DNA from: Phycisphaerae bacterium
Lineage (GTDB): Bacteria; Planctomycetota; Phycisphaerae; UBA1845
Direction of reading: 5' to 3'
NCBI GenBank assembly: GCA_029260165.1
Contig: JAJDDT010000023.1
Location: 49,225 to 113,224, forward strand
Length of the DNA stretch: 64,000 bases
In this document: in pieces, positions 27,629-36,977 of the stretch
How the letters are laid out: every line of letters starts with the position of its first letter
Position numbering within the stretch: position 1 is the first letter of the stretch
Program-made: the position numbers and the translations under genes
The notes under the pieces: model-generated
Told to the model about the DNA's origin: nothing
What the model saw: the letters and a program-made list of their open reading frames with translations, nothing else
Databases searched by the model: none

Positions 27629-30442
27629 CTAACGTGGGTCGTTGTCGGGAACGAGGATGACGACGAAGGTATCGTTGGAGGAATAGGGTGGGGCAGCTTC
27701 GTGGTTGGACGTCCACAAGCTGGTGTGTTCCGGGTGCGCTTTGAGGACGAAAACGCCGCGGGCGTCTGCGGTCGATCGCAGTTTGAAGGTAGCCAGGTAG
27801 GCGAACTGGTCGGCGGGGACGTCGACACCATCGCCGAGTACGAACCCAGCCACCCTGAATTCGTTCCTGTCGCGCGCGGCGAATTTCTCGAAACCTGCGA
27901 AAACGTGGTCCGCCCGATCCGAGTGGACGTCGATATCGTTTAGTTCAAGCGTGCCCGCCGCTCCGCCGGATGTGATGATGCCGGCTTGATACGCGGTCAG
28001 GCGGTCCTGTCCTGAGACGAAAACATCCACTTCCAGTGTTGAACCCGCCGTGATGACGCGTTGTCGCGGTACGAGCTTGAGAATGCCCTCGATGTCGGAG
28101 GTACCCGGATTGGACGCAGGGTCGTCACCCGATGACGAAGAGCCTGTGGTGCCTGCATGCATCGCATTGCCGACCTGCACGGAACTGGAGCATCCGACGG
28201 GGGCTGCTAATTCCAGGTCATCACAAACCGCGATGTTCGGATTCAGGTCGCATCCGAAGGGGTTGTTCCCCCCGAAGGCGCTGATGGCTGCGAGAAGGTC
28301 GTCAGTGCCAATCGGCAGCCCGCTCGGTCCCTTGCAGAGTTCCGGTGCGAATTCCCGGTCGCAGCCTGGCGCGCCGCCGTTCCACACGTCGGCATTGGGA
28401 CACGCGCAATAGTCACCAAAACCGTTGATCGCACACAGGAGGTCGTTTGTCTGCACCGTGTCGCTGAGCGATCCACATTGATTGCCAAAACGACGCGCGC
28501 AGGACGAACAGAATCCGTCCGTGTCGCAGTACTGGTAGTCACACATGTCCACGATGTCGGAAGGTGTTTGTGGCTCGTGGGCCTGGGAGACCGGTCCGAG
28601 CACGCAGTCGCAGTCACTCTGACATTGAATGAGGAATACAGCATCCGGGTCATCGGAAATGAATTCGTACACACCGATGTCGTAAACATTGGCACCCGGG
28701 AACCCCACGTTGGGAGCGATGTCCGGAAACTCAACAGCAGGGTATTCCTGGCCGACGCTTAGTCCGGCATCAATGAGAATGGAATTCGGAGCCAGACGAA
28801 AGCCTGTCGCAAAGGGGAAGTCCGGTGCGGTAACGTCAATGACAAGCCCCGCATTGTTCTGGTTGATCAGTCCGGGGGGTCCCTGTGTTTCTCCGACGAT
28901 CGAGTGCGCTTCGTGACCGACCTCGTCGGGATGATCATTGGTCGAAGATCCGTCTCCAATGTAGTTGAAATCAGACGTCTGGACCGGGTTGCGTGGAACG
29001 CTATTATGGATGACATCCCTGCCGCCCGCCTCCTGTTCACCATTTCCAAAAATCAGGTTGTTGAAAAGAATGGCTTGCCCGTCATGGCCTGTCGATTCAT
29101 CAAAGACGAGACCAAAACGGCGGTTGTTGTTGAACTGGCAGTTGTAAACCTGCAAACCGACCGCGTTGTTTGTCAGCCCGACCTTGTTTCCGAACGCAGC
29201 GCAATTTCGCATGACACAGTTGACCCCACCCCCCTGACTGTCCGATGGAGCCTGCCCCCACACCCCGATCTTGAACCCGTTTCCGTCGCCCATACCTCCA
29301 GGGGCGTGGGGATGTGCAAAGGAAACTGAGTTTGTGATCCTGTTGCGGTGGGAACCGCGCGTGAAATCGAAACCGTCGTCACCATTGTCGAAGGCAAGGC
29401 AGCGATCGATGAGGTTGTCGCTGCCGGCGAGGATCTGAAATCCGTCACTGTCCTCCTCATCGCGGATGTTGCCAAAAGCCAGACAGCGCCGAATCGTGTT
29501 GAACCGCGGTCGGTTTTCCTGCGACGGATCCTGAGTTTCGACGGTTCCCGTAAGCAGGAAACCCCGCCCATTGCGTGTGCTGACACATCGCTCGAGCAGG
29601 CAGTTCCAACTCCGACCCCGCAGAGAGAACCCCGGCAGATTCCCAAGAACGTTGTCGCGCGCTGTGCAGTCTCGCAGTATGATGTTGTTGGAATCGATGA
29701 TGTGGAAAACGCGAGTCTTGGCACGTTCGCCAATGATGCCCTCAATCGTAATGTAATCGAACCCTTCGATTTCCACGGCTTCGAGATGCGCTTCCTCGGC
29801 GTCGAAAATGACCGTTTCGTTCTTCGGGTCGAAGTTGCGAATCGTAATCGGATGCGAGGCTGTTCCGCTTCGGACGCCTGCCATGATGGGGACAACCTCG
29901 AAGTCCGGATATCTGTCCTGCCTGTAGATCCCGCCACGAATGAGGACCGTGTCCCCCGGCATCGCGCGGTCGACGGCTTCCTGCACGGTTCCGAGCGGCG
30001 TGGACGCCGTCCCCGCATTCTCGTCGTTGCCCGCAAATCCGCTGACACCGTCCACATCAACGTGGTACGAGTAGAACGCCGTGAACTCAGCCGTCCCCTC
30101 GTCCCCACTTCCTCCGTCACCAGGCGAAACGCCTGCGTACGAAATCAGCGGTGGTTCAAACGTGATGTCGGGATGGATGGGCCTGATCGAGCCAGCGAAT
30201 CCCGGCGGTGCCTCCCAGGAGTATGTCCCGTTGGTGCTCGGTTCCATGCCGATGACCTGACCGGTCGCGTTGCGGACTTCAAACCAGACCATTCGGTCAG
30301 CCGCCAGGGTGATTCCGTCACCGCGACTGATTCTGCCCGTAATGACGACGACGACGCCGCCGGTGTTGTCAGTTGCATTCGCAGGGACTGAGGACAGAGT
30401 CACCCATCCCACCATGGTGATGATGATAATTCGTGAAGTCAT
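27629..30442 (-). CDS. Secreted right-handed beta-helix protein with dockerin-like and cohesin-like C-terminal regions
   Basis: 937 residues with a signal peptide (MTSRIIIITMVGWVTLSSVP, cleavage near ANA). After a beta-sandwich-like segment, a DUF1565/pectate-lyase-type beta-helix runs from about 135 to 600: GTASTPLGTVQEAVDRAMPG is the usual start, followed by many N-rich rungs (NTIRRCLAFGN, DNLIDRCLAFDNGDDGFDFT). About 620-740 is cysteine-rich, and contains the planctomycete dockerin-like phrases GSLSDTVQTNDLLCAINGFG and GTDDLLAAISAFGG. The last 165 residues (LKLVPRQRVITAGSTLEVDV ... YLATFKLRSTADARGVFVLK) look cohesin-like. Probably a surface polysaccharide-binding or -degrading protein; catalytic residues were not identified. 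Confidence 0.8.
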   Translation of the reverse strand: MTSRIIIITMVGWVTLSSVPANATDNTGGVVVVITGRISRGDGITLAADRMVWFEVRNATGQVIGMEPSTNGTYSWEAPPGFAGSIRPIHPDITFEPPLISYAGVSPGDGGSGDEGTAEFTAFYSYHVDVDGVSGFAGNDENAGTASTPLGTVQEAVDRAMPGDTVLIRGGIYRQDRYPDFEVVPIMAGVRSGTASHPITIRNFDPKNETVIFDAEEAHLEAVEIEGFDYITIEGIIGERAKTRVFHIIDSNNIILRDCTARDNVLGNLPGFSLRGRSWNCLLERCVSTRNGRGFLLTGTVETQDPSQENRPRFNTIRRCLAFGNIRDEEDSDGFQILAGSDNLIDRCLAFDNGDDGFDFTRGSHRNRITNSVSFAHPHAPGGMGDGNGFKIGVWGQAPSDSQGGGVNCVMRNCAAFGNKVGLTNNAVGLQVYNCQFNNNRRFGLVFDESTGHDGQAILFNNLIFGNGEQEAGGRDVIHNSVPRNPVQTSDFNYIGDGSSTNDHPDEVGHEAHSIVGETQGPPGLINQNNAGLVIDVTAPDFPFATGFRLAPNSILIDAGLSVGQEYPAVEFPDIAPNVGFPGANVYDIGVYEFISDDPDAVFLIQCQSDCDCVLGPVSQAHEPQTPSDIVDMCDYQYCDTDGFCSSCARRFGNQCGSLSDTVQTNDLLCAINGFGDYCACPNADVWNGGAPGCDREFAPELCKGPSGLPIGTDDLLAAISAFGGNNPFGCDLNPNIAVCDDLELAAPVGCSSSVQVGNAMHAGTTGSSSSGDDPASNPGTSDIEGILKLVPRQRVITAGSTLEVDVFVSGQDRLTAYQAGIITSGGAAGTLELNDIDVHSDRADHVFAGFEKFAARDRNEFRVAGFVLGDGVDVPADQFAYLATFKLRSTADARGVFVLKAHPEHTSLWTSNHEAAPPYSSNDTFVVILVPDNDPR

Positions 30443-30836
30443 GATTTTTCAGGTATGCAAAAATACTGCGTTCGGTGTGTATTACCGTTCCGGCGCGACC
30501 TTTCCTTCCCTCCATTGACGAACCCGCATCCGTCAATCGGTTCCCTTCCGCTGGAAGCTTTCAGGCGCATCCGATGCGTCTGAGACCAAGGGTAGCTTGG
30601 CTAAATCCGATAATCAACGTCGGCGACGCAGAATCGTTAGTGCAATTGCACTAATTCAGGGGGAACGCAAACCCGATGCCATGCCGCGAGGTTGTCACCT
30701 AAAGGTATTCCGGACAACAGCTTAGGTGGTAAGATGGGGGGGCGTGGTGTTATATGGAGAAGGCCCCGAGGATAGGCCGATAATTTTTTTCGACTTCCTC
30801 GGGACCTCCGGTCATTCGGTGGGTATCTGCGCGACG
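30443..30836. other. Long leader between two secreted-protein genes, rich in inverted repeats
   Basis: 394 bases with no gene. Besides three inverted repeats (separate entry), it has AGGCCCCGAGGA (30761-30772) pairing at 11 of 12 positions with TCCTCGGGACCT (30796-30807); the loop holds a T7 run. This lies 30 bases beyond the stop of the cysteine-repeat gene and could be its transcript end, though the T run is in the loop. Confidence 0.5.
30514..30654 (-). promoter_or_regulatory. Three inverted repeats upstream of the beta-helix gene
   Basis: ATTGACG (30514-30520) pairs perfectly with CGTCAAT (30531-30537); CGCATC-C-GATGCG lies at 30566-30578; TTAGTGCAATTGCACTAA (30637-30654) is a perfect 18-base palindrome. 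They lie about 70-210 bases before the start at 30442 and look like operators or leader RNA structure. The regulator is not known. Confidence 0.5.
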
Positions 30837-33551
30837 TTAAGGCTGGGAGTTTGTCAGGAACTGACCTCCCCAGGCCTGCGTCGCGTTACCCAATCCGTTA
30901 ATCAGTTGCCGATAGCGGAACAGGTCCAGAGGCGAAAGTTCGCCGTCCCGGTCGATATCCGTCATGGCAAGTTGCCCATCGCAGCTCGGACAATCGTTGG
31001 TGGCACAAAGCCCGTTCGCAATCCTTCGGAAAACGAAGAGATCAACCGGCGACACCAGCCCGTTCTGGTCGATGTCCCCTGGCAAAAACGCAACGTCAAT
31101 TCGGTCGGGTTCATCAACGCCCGGACCCAGGTGGCCAACCGATTTGATCGGAAAACCCTGCTTGCTGTAAACGTCAGCCACGATTGTCGTCCACTCGCCG
31201 GGAGTGATTGGACGATCCCAGAGAACGATGACTCGCTCGGGAATGTCGTCGGTTGGAAAAACGCCAAGTGCGATCGGCGGATCACCGCCGCCGGTTTCGG
31301 TCATGATAAAATTGGCGGGGGTCAGCTTCGTTCCATCTGGGCTGCCGAAAACGCGCCTGTTGAACAGAATGGACGCACTTGTAATGCCCAGGTCGATATC
31401 GAGGCCGTTCGTGCTCTCCTGACGAGGATCGATGAATCCCGAGCAGGGGAACGTGCCGTGCTCAGCGCTGTCAAGGTGGACGATTTCCGGCGACTGCGCC
31501 AGGCACTCGGCCACATCGCACGTCACGCCTGATTCCCGCGGGACACCACCGGCTCCTTCAGCACACGATTGCGGATCAAGAAACAAACATCCACCATCCG
31601 GAAGACAGCACGCACGCGGGAAAAAATCGCACGGGTCATCTGTGAAGCATTCCGTTCCGGGACCAGCCGACCTGCCCATAAAATCAGGGCACATGCTCGG
31701 GGGCACATTCACGCAGAACAACGCAGCCAACGGACTGATGCAGCAGGCTTCCGGAGCCTGGCCACATGCGACGTCGTCGCAGGTGGAGCCCGACTCCTGC
31801 GGGACACCACCTGCGAATTCGACGCAGGTCTGTGGATCGAGGAATTGACACGTCCCGTCAGGAATACAGCACGCCCGCGGGGCAAAGTCGCATGGATCGC
31901 CCACGGAACAACTTGTCCCGAGACCCGCCGGCTCGCCCTGAACCTCCAGACAGAAATCCGCAGACAGATCGGCGCATCCCAGAGCACCCTGCGGGTCGAA
32001 ACAGCACGCTTCGGTGAGCTCCATTTTCAGACAGGTCTGTACGTCATCCATACACGAGGTTCCCGGACCGAGCGGGGTGTATCCCATGGCGAAGCAGTCG
32101 TTACGCGGCAGATCCTCGCACGGGTGAGCGGCAGGCAGGTTGATGCAGCACGCTTCAGTTGGTTCTCCGCATTGGACGTCGTCGCATGTGGTCCCGGCTG
32201 GCTGAACCACGCCGCCGTCAAATTTGCACACGCCGGGAGTTACGAAGAAGCAAAACTCGTCCTGACAGCAGGCTCGCCGGTCTCCGTCGCAGGGGTCGTC
32301 AACGCTGCAACGCGTGTCCGGGCCTGCGGATTCGCCGCCGTCGAGAATGCACTGCCCGGGTAGTCTGTCCTGGCAGGGTACGCCGGCACCACCGAAGCAA
32401 CACGCTTCCGTCAGCACCGGGCAGACGATTCCGTCGCATCCCACGCCGATCTCCTCAGGGACGCCGCCCTGAACGACACATCGAGCCGGTGGTTCGAGGA
32501 CGCACACGCCGATGGGCAGGCAGCACCCGCGCGGCGTGATGTCGCAGGGATCGTCGACGGCGCACGACGTGTTCGGACCGGCGGGGGTGCCAAGGAAATC
32601 GAGACAATCGTCCGGAGGGAGATCATTGCAGAAGATTCCGATTGATCCCATGAGACAGCAGGCCTGGTCGTTCGACCCGCACTCAATATCCGCACAGGCA
32701 ACCCCAGGCTCCTGGGGGACGCCACCCTTATATTGGCAGAAAAACGGGGGTACATGTTCGTTGCAAACGTCACCGGAGCAACAGGCGGGCGGGTTGTCGA
32801 AAAAGCAAGGATCGTCCACATGACATTCGGAACCCGGGCCAACCGGTTCACCGCCGATCAGTTTGCATTCGGATGGTGCAAAATCCGCACACCCGACCGC
32901 GAACGGACCGCAGCACGCTTCCGGTGCTTCAACACATTGTGCATCTTCACACGTTGATCCGGTTGGTTGCGGGGTCCCGCCGTCATGCTCGCAATGTGCA
33001 GGTGGGATGAAGTCGATGCACGAACCATCGTCAAAACAGCAAGGCCTCGGGGCAACGTCGCAGGGGTCATCCATGTGGCAACTGGTTCCATCCCCAGCCG
33101 GCGTACCACCGATTTCCAGGCAGAATTCAGGCTCCGTGTCACCACAGTTGAGATCCGCCATCGGATCAAGACAGCAGGCTTGTATGTTCGATCCACACTC
33201 AAGATCCCCACACAAAACACCAGGCTCCTGAGGCTCACCGCCCTCGTTGTGACAGAAGAAAAGGGGGACATTGTTGACACATTTGTTGTCGATGCAGCAG
33301 GCAAGTCCACCCTGAAGGAAACAGGGGTCATCCACCGCGCACTGCGAACCCGGGCCGAGCGAGATACCCCCGACCAGATCGCATTTGGCTGGAACGATAT
33401 CCGCGCATCCGATCGAAAACGGACCACAACAGGCTTCAGTATCGCCGGTGGTTTGGCCAAAAGCCGTCGTGACCACGGTTAACAGCAACGCAAGGGTGGT
33501 CGATGGAATCGCGCGGGAAGCGACAAAAATGGGAGGACGGTGGATCAGCAT
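30837..33551 (-). CDS. Secreted cysteine-repeat protein with C-terminal dockerin
   Basis: 904 residues, signal peptide to about 33 (TTAFGQ). Residues about 38-680 are 15 tandem units of about 35-45 residues, each starting [ER]ACC and ending in a GTxCxxDDPC or GxTCDDVxC phrase. Two unit types alternate: type A (EACCGPFAVGCADFAPSECK) and type B (RACCIPDGTCQFLDPQTCVE). The order is five A-B pairs, one lone A, then two A-B pairs. The C-terminus has two dockerin EF-hand-like repeats: GDIDQNGLVSPVDLFVFRRI and TDIDRDGELSPLDLFRYRQL. Such 'ACCLPDG.C' repeats are common in planctomycete secreted proteins, role unknown. Probably disulfide-rich and part of an extracellular assembly. Confidence 0.85.
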   Translation of the reverse strand: MLIHRPPIFVASRAIPSTTLALLLTVVTTAFGQTTGDTEACCGPFSIGCADIVPAKCDLVGGISLGPGSQCAVDDPCFLQGGLACCIDNKCVNNVPLFFCHNEGGEPQEPGVLCGDLECGSNIQACCLDPMADLNCGDTEPEFCLEIGGTPAGDGTSCHMDDPCDVAPRPCCFDDGSCIDFIPPAHCEHDGGTPQPTGSTCEDAQCVEAPEACCGPFAVGCADFAPSECKLIGGEPVGPGSECHVDDPCFFDNPPACCSGDVCNEHVPPFFCQYKGGVPQEPGVACADIECGSNDQACCLMGSIGIFCNDLPPDDCLDFLGTPAGPNTSCAVDDPCDITPRGCCLPIGVCVLEPPARCVVQGGVPEEIGVGCDGIVCPVLTEACCFGGAGVPCQDRLPGQCILDGGESAGPDTRCSVDDPCDGDRRACCQDEFCFFVTPGVCKFDGGVVQPAGTTCDDVQCGEPTEACCINLPAAHPCEDLPRNDCFAMGYTPLGPGTSCMDDVQTCLKMELTEACCFDPQGALGCADLSADFCLEVQGEPAGLGTSCSVGDPCDFAPRACCIPDGTCQFLDPQTCVEFAGGVPQESGSTCDDVACGQAPEACCISPLAALFCVNVPPSMCPDFMGRSAGPGTECFTDDPCDFFPRACCLPDGGCLFLDPQSCAEGAGGVPRESGVTCDVAECLAQSPEIVHLDSAEHGTFPCSGFIDPRQESTNGLDIDLGITSASILFNRRVFGSPDGTKLTPANFIMTETGGGDPPIALGVFPTDDIPERVIVLWDRPITPGEWTTIVADVYSKQGFPIKSVGHLGPGVDEPDRIDVAFLPGDIDQNGLVSPVDLFVFRRIANGLCATNDCPSCDGQLAMTDIDRDGELSPLDLFRYRQLINGLGNATQAWGGQFLTNSQP

Positions 33552-33600
33552 GGGTCGATACCTCGTGAGTAAAGTTACACTTTTTTCTGTATTGCGTGAG

Positions 33601-33633
33601 ACGCATTCAAAGGCGAATGCGTTTCTCTATAAT
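33601..33633 (+). promoter_or_regulatory. Promoter with overlapping inverted repeat for the ECF sigma/kinase pair
   Basis: TATAAT at 33628-33633 is a consensus -10. The -35 region is poor (ATTCAA). A perfect 8-base inverted repeat, ACGCATTC (33601-33608) and GAATGCGT (33615-33622), occupies the spacer, the place for an operator. The -10 overlaps an ATG at 33632, so the real start of the gene must be downstream. Confidence 0.55.
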
Positions 33634-33676
33634 GGAACACGCAAAAGGCGAGCCAACCGGATCAACGACATTTGAG

Positions 33677-34225
33677 ATGACGCCGACAAATTCCCCGCAA
33701 CCCACGGATGACGAGAGCGTGCCAAATGGCGGCGACCTTTGGCGGACGGTCCATGATGAACTACGCAGACTGGCTGACCGGCATCTTCGTAACCAACGTG
33801 CCAGCCACACGTTACAGCCAACCGCGCTGGTCCACGAAGCGTATCTGAGATTGGCGGGCGACGGTTCCCGGCAGTGGGAGAGTCGATCGCATTTCTTCGG
33901 TGTGGCTGCCAGGGCGATGCGGAGCATCTTGATCGACCACGCCCGCCGACGGAATGCGATCAAACGGGGCGCGAAGATCGATAAATTCCCGATTGATACG
34001 GATGCCGACCTGGGCGTCGATCGGGATCGCTATCTGGTTGCGCTGGACGACGCGTTGAATGATTTGGTTTCCGTGGATGCAGAGTTGGCACGCGTCGTCG
34101 AGTTGCGTTTCTTCGGAGGTCTTACCGTTGACGAGACAGCCGAGGTGTTGGGTGTTTCCGGAGCAACGGTCAAGCGTGCATGGAAAATCGCGCGCGGTTG
34201 GCTACACCGCGAGATGACAAGGTGA
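33677..34225 (+). CDS. ECF-type RNA polymerase sigma factor (TIGR02999 group)
   Basis: 182 residues from the ATG at 33677, chosen because earlier in-frame starts (33596, 33632) lie in or before the -10 box. Region 2 is DLWRTVHDELRRLADRHLRN ... LVHEAYLRLAGD ... FFGVAARAMRSILIDHARRR; region 4 is LARVVELRFFGGLTVDETAE followed by VLGVSGATVKRAWKIARGWL. This matches the planctomycete/acidobacterial ECF group that is coded next to Ser/Thr kinases. No anti-sigma factor is present; activity is probably controlled by the kinase encoded 6 bases downstream. Confidence 0.92.
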   Translation: MTPTNSPQPTDDESVPNGGDLWRTVHDELRRLADRHLRNQRASHTLQPTALVHEAYLRLAGDGSRQWESRSHFFGVAARAMRSILIDHARRRNAIKRGAKIDKFPIDTDADLGVDRDRYLVALDDALNDLVSVDAELARVVELRFFGGLTVDETAEVLGVSGATVKRAWKIARGWLHREMTR

Positions 34226-34231
34226 GAACCG

Positions 34232-36952
34232 ATGGCGACTGAATGGCAACGCGTCCGCGACCTCCTTGAACAGGTCTGCGACCTTGCGCCCACGGAGCGG
34301 CTGGCGATTCTCGATGCACGGTGTCATGATGACGACGAACTACGTCGTGAGGTTGAGTCGGTATTGTCCGCCATGGACAAAACGCCGGATTTCTTGTGTG
34401 AGCCAGCCTCGTTCGATCACCTTGAGCATCGAGACGGACGCGGTGTCCGATCCCTGACCAACGAGCGCGTTGGTCCCTACCGAATCAGGCGATTCCTCGC
34501 GGCGGGCGGAATGAGCGATGTTTACCTCGCCTGTCGCGATGAAGATCGCGACGACAGTCAGGTCGCGATCAAGATCATCCGCCGTCCGTTGTTCGATGAT
34601 GAGGTGCGACGTCGGTTCGCGATCGAGCGCGAAGCGTTGGCTGCCCTGGAACATCCCAACATCGCCAGGCTGATCGAAACGGGTGTCACCGACGATGGAT
34701 TTCCTTTTCTTGCGATCGAGTACATCGACGGCGAACCGATCCACAAATATTGCGACGCACGCCGTATGACCACCGACGACCGACTCACCCTGTTTGGAGA
34801 CGTGTGTGCGGCTGTTTCCCACGCCCATCAACACCTGATCGTTCACCGTGATCTGAAACCGGGCAACATTCTGGTCACACGCGACGGTCGTCCCAAACTG
34901 CTCGACTTTGGAATCGCCAAACTCATCGATACCGCCTCAGGGGTCGGATCCTCCGCGCAGATGACCGCGACCGCCCATCGCGTCTTCACACCAGAATACG
35001 CCAGCCCCGAACAGTTCAAGGGTCAAACCGTCTCAACGTCAACGGATGTCTATTCGCTTGGAATTGTTCTGTATGAACTCCTGACCGGTCGACGCCCTTT
35101 CCAACTCGGCGGTCGATCGCGACATGAAATCGAACGCACGGTTTGCGAATCGATCCCCGAAAAACCAAGCACCGTCGTCACTGACGACGACACACCGACG
35201 ACCGCTCACCAGGGCGACGATACCGTTACCCCACAGACGCTCGCACAACTGAGACAAAACGATCCGACAAGCTTGCGACGACGCATCGAAGGCGATCTCG
35301 ACGCCATCGTGATGGCTGCCATTCGCAAAGAGCCTGACCGAAGGTACGCATCCGTGCAGCAGTTGTCCGGTGATATCGAGCTGCACCAGAAAGGCCTGCC
35401 GATCACCGCAAGGCCCGACACCCCAGGCTATCGGATCGGAAAGTTCATCCGGCGGCATCGGTTGGCTGCGACCATGACAACCGTCATCGCCGTCGTGGCC
35501 ATCATCGGCGCGATCGGTATCGCCTGGCACATGCACCAACTCGGTGAGGCGCGGATTCTGGCAGAGGCGACGGCCGTCCAAAAGGAAAGCGTCAGCCAAT
35601 TCCTGCAGGAGATGTTCGACTCCGTTGACCCGATGGATGGTCGCCCGCAGGATGCAACGGTCCGTGGCATCGTGGACAATGCATCGATGCGCATTGATCA
35701 GGGGGAGTTGGACGATCAGGGCGAGGTCAAGGCGACCCTGCTGCTAACCCTCGGGCGTGCCTACGCCGAGTTGGGCGATTTGTCCGAAGCGGAAAAGCGA
35801 CTGACCGAAGCCTGTCAAATCCGCAACGAGCTGTTCGGCCATCAACACGCCGACGTGGCAGAATGTCTCAACGCGCTGTGCGTGCTGACACGGCGAACAG
35901 GACAACTGACGAAAGCAGAACGCCTGTGTCGAGAGGCGTTGACGATGCGCTCGAACATTCACGGCTCCGATCATCTCGAGGTGGCTGAATCGCTGAACAA
36001 TCTCGGCGTCGTCCTGCGTCGGATGCGAAAGCTCGAAGATGCTGAATTCGCCCTGCGTCAGGCGCTGGTCATCCGAAAAAACGCGACTGGCGACCATCGT
36101 CTGGAGGTGGCTACCTCATCCGTCAATCTCGCCGTCGTGTTGAAACACCTCGGACAACTCGAGGAAGCCGAAACGCTGTACCGCGACGCATTGGATATCT
36201 TCATCGGCCTCAAGGGGCTGAACCATATCAGTGTGGCTGGTTGCATGAACAATCTTGCGTTGCTCCTGCGCGACACAGGTGAGCTTGAAGAGGCAACGTC
36301 GCTTCTAAAGGCGTCTCTGCAAATACGCAGCGACGTCTTTTCCGGCGACCATCCCTCCGTCGCCACCGGTCTGCACAATTTGGCGCTAATTGAGAATGAC
36401 CTGGGATCGCAGGATGATGCGAAAGAGCATTTCGCAGACGCCCTTGAAATGCGCCGACGGATGTTCAGGCCCGATCATCCCGGTATTGCAAACGCTACCC
36501 ATAACCTCGCATCGCTGTTGGCTGACACGGGCGAAACCGACGAAGCCGAACCATTGGCACGCGACGCTTTGCGCATTCGGCGTGCACGCGACCAGCGCGT
36601 CGGATCGCATTCACCGCGAACCGGCATGACCCTGGTCCTGCTCGCGGACATCGCATGGCAACGCGGTGATTGCGAAAATACCAGGATGCTGGCATCCGAG
36701 GGTATTGAGGTCTTTGAAAATCTCGGCACGATGTCCAACGACGCTGCCATCGCAGGCCACGCCCTGCTCGGACTATGCCAACTCGCGAGTGGAAATGAAC
36801 AGTCAGCCACACGGTCGCTTGAGTCTGCCGTGACAGGAACCGATAACGCCGATCGTGTCAGCACGCGCACGGGCCTGAGGCTGTGCGCCCTGGCCACCGC
36901 CATCGGTCACGACGTCGCCAATTCAAATTTGTGCACGGGCGACAACCGGTGA
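34232..36952 (+). CDS. Transmembrane Ser/Thr protein kinase with TPR sensor domain
   Basis: 906 residues. The N-terminal 75 residues are a helical segment common to these kinases. The kinase domain (about 80-340) has a variant glycine loop AAGGMSDVY, catalytic VAIKII Lys, HRDLKPGN, DFGIAK and TPEYASPEQ, so it should be active. A membrane segment follows at about 410-430 (TTVIAVVAIIGAIGIAWHM). The rest is a long array of kinesin-light-chain-type TPRs, for example HLEVAESLNNLGVVLRRMRK and HPSVATGLHNLALIENDLGS. It is the partner of the ECF sigma factor immediately upstream, with which it probably forms a sigma-control module. Start at 34232 has AGGTGAG upstream. Confidence 0.95.
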   Translation: MATEWQRVRDLLEQVCDLAPTERLAILDARCHDDDELRREVESVLSAMDKTPDFLCEPASFDHLEHRDGRGVRSLTNERVGPYRIRRFLAAGGMSDVYLACRDEDRDDSQVAIKIIRRPLFDDEVRRRFAIEREALAALEHPNIARLIETGVTDDGFPFLAIEYIDGEPIHKYCDARRMTTDDRLTLFGDVCAAVSHAHQHLIVHRDLKPGNILVTRDGRPKLLDFGIAKLIDTASGVGSSAQMTATAHRVFTPEYASPEQFKGQTVSTSTDVYSLGIVLYELLTGRRPFQLGGRSRHEIERTVCESIPEKPSTVVTDDDTPTTAHQGDDTVTPQTLAQLRQNDPTSLRRRIEGDLDAIVMAAIRKEPDRRYASVQQLSGDIELHQKGLPITARPDTPGYRIGKFIRRHRLAATMTTVIAVVAIIGAIGIAWHMHQLGEARILAEATAVQKESVSQFLQEMFDSVDPMDGRPQDATVRGIVDNASMRIDQGELDDQGEVKATLLLTLGRAYAELGDLSEAEKRLTEACQIRNELFGHQHADVAECLNALCVLTRRTGQLTKAERLCREALTMRSNIHGSDHLEVAESLNNLGVVLRRMRKLEDAEFALRQALVIRKNATGDHRLEVATSSVNLAVVLKHLGQLEEAETLYRDALDIFIGLKGLNHISVAGCMNNLALLLRDTGELEEATSLLKASLQIRSDVFSGDHPSVATGLHNLALIENDLGSQDDAKEHFADALEMRRRMFRPDHPGIANATHNLASLLADTGETDEAEPLARDALRIRRARDQRVGSHSPRTGMTLVLLADIAWQRGDCENTRMLASEGIEVFENLGTMSNDAAIAGHALLGLCQLASGNEQSATRSLESAVTGTDNADRVSTRTGLRLCALATAIGHDVANSNLCTGDNR

Positions 36953-36977
36953 AATCGGTTTCGTCTGGAATCTAGAT

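Noticed and set aside
30837..33551. Tandem repeats considered as a CRISPR array
   Set aside because: The repeats are at protein level (cysteine units about 35-45 residues), with diverged DNA, inside an open frame; no array of identical short DNA repeats with spacers occurs in the window.
33596..33676. Longer N-terminus for the ECF sigma factor
   Set aside because: The in-frame start codons there fall in or before a consensus -10 box and operator-like repeat.
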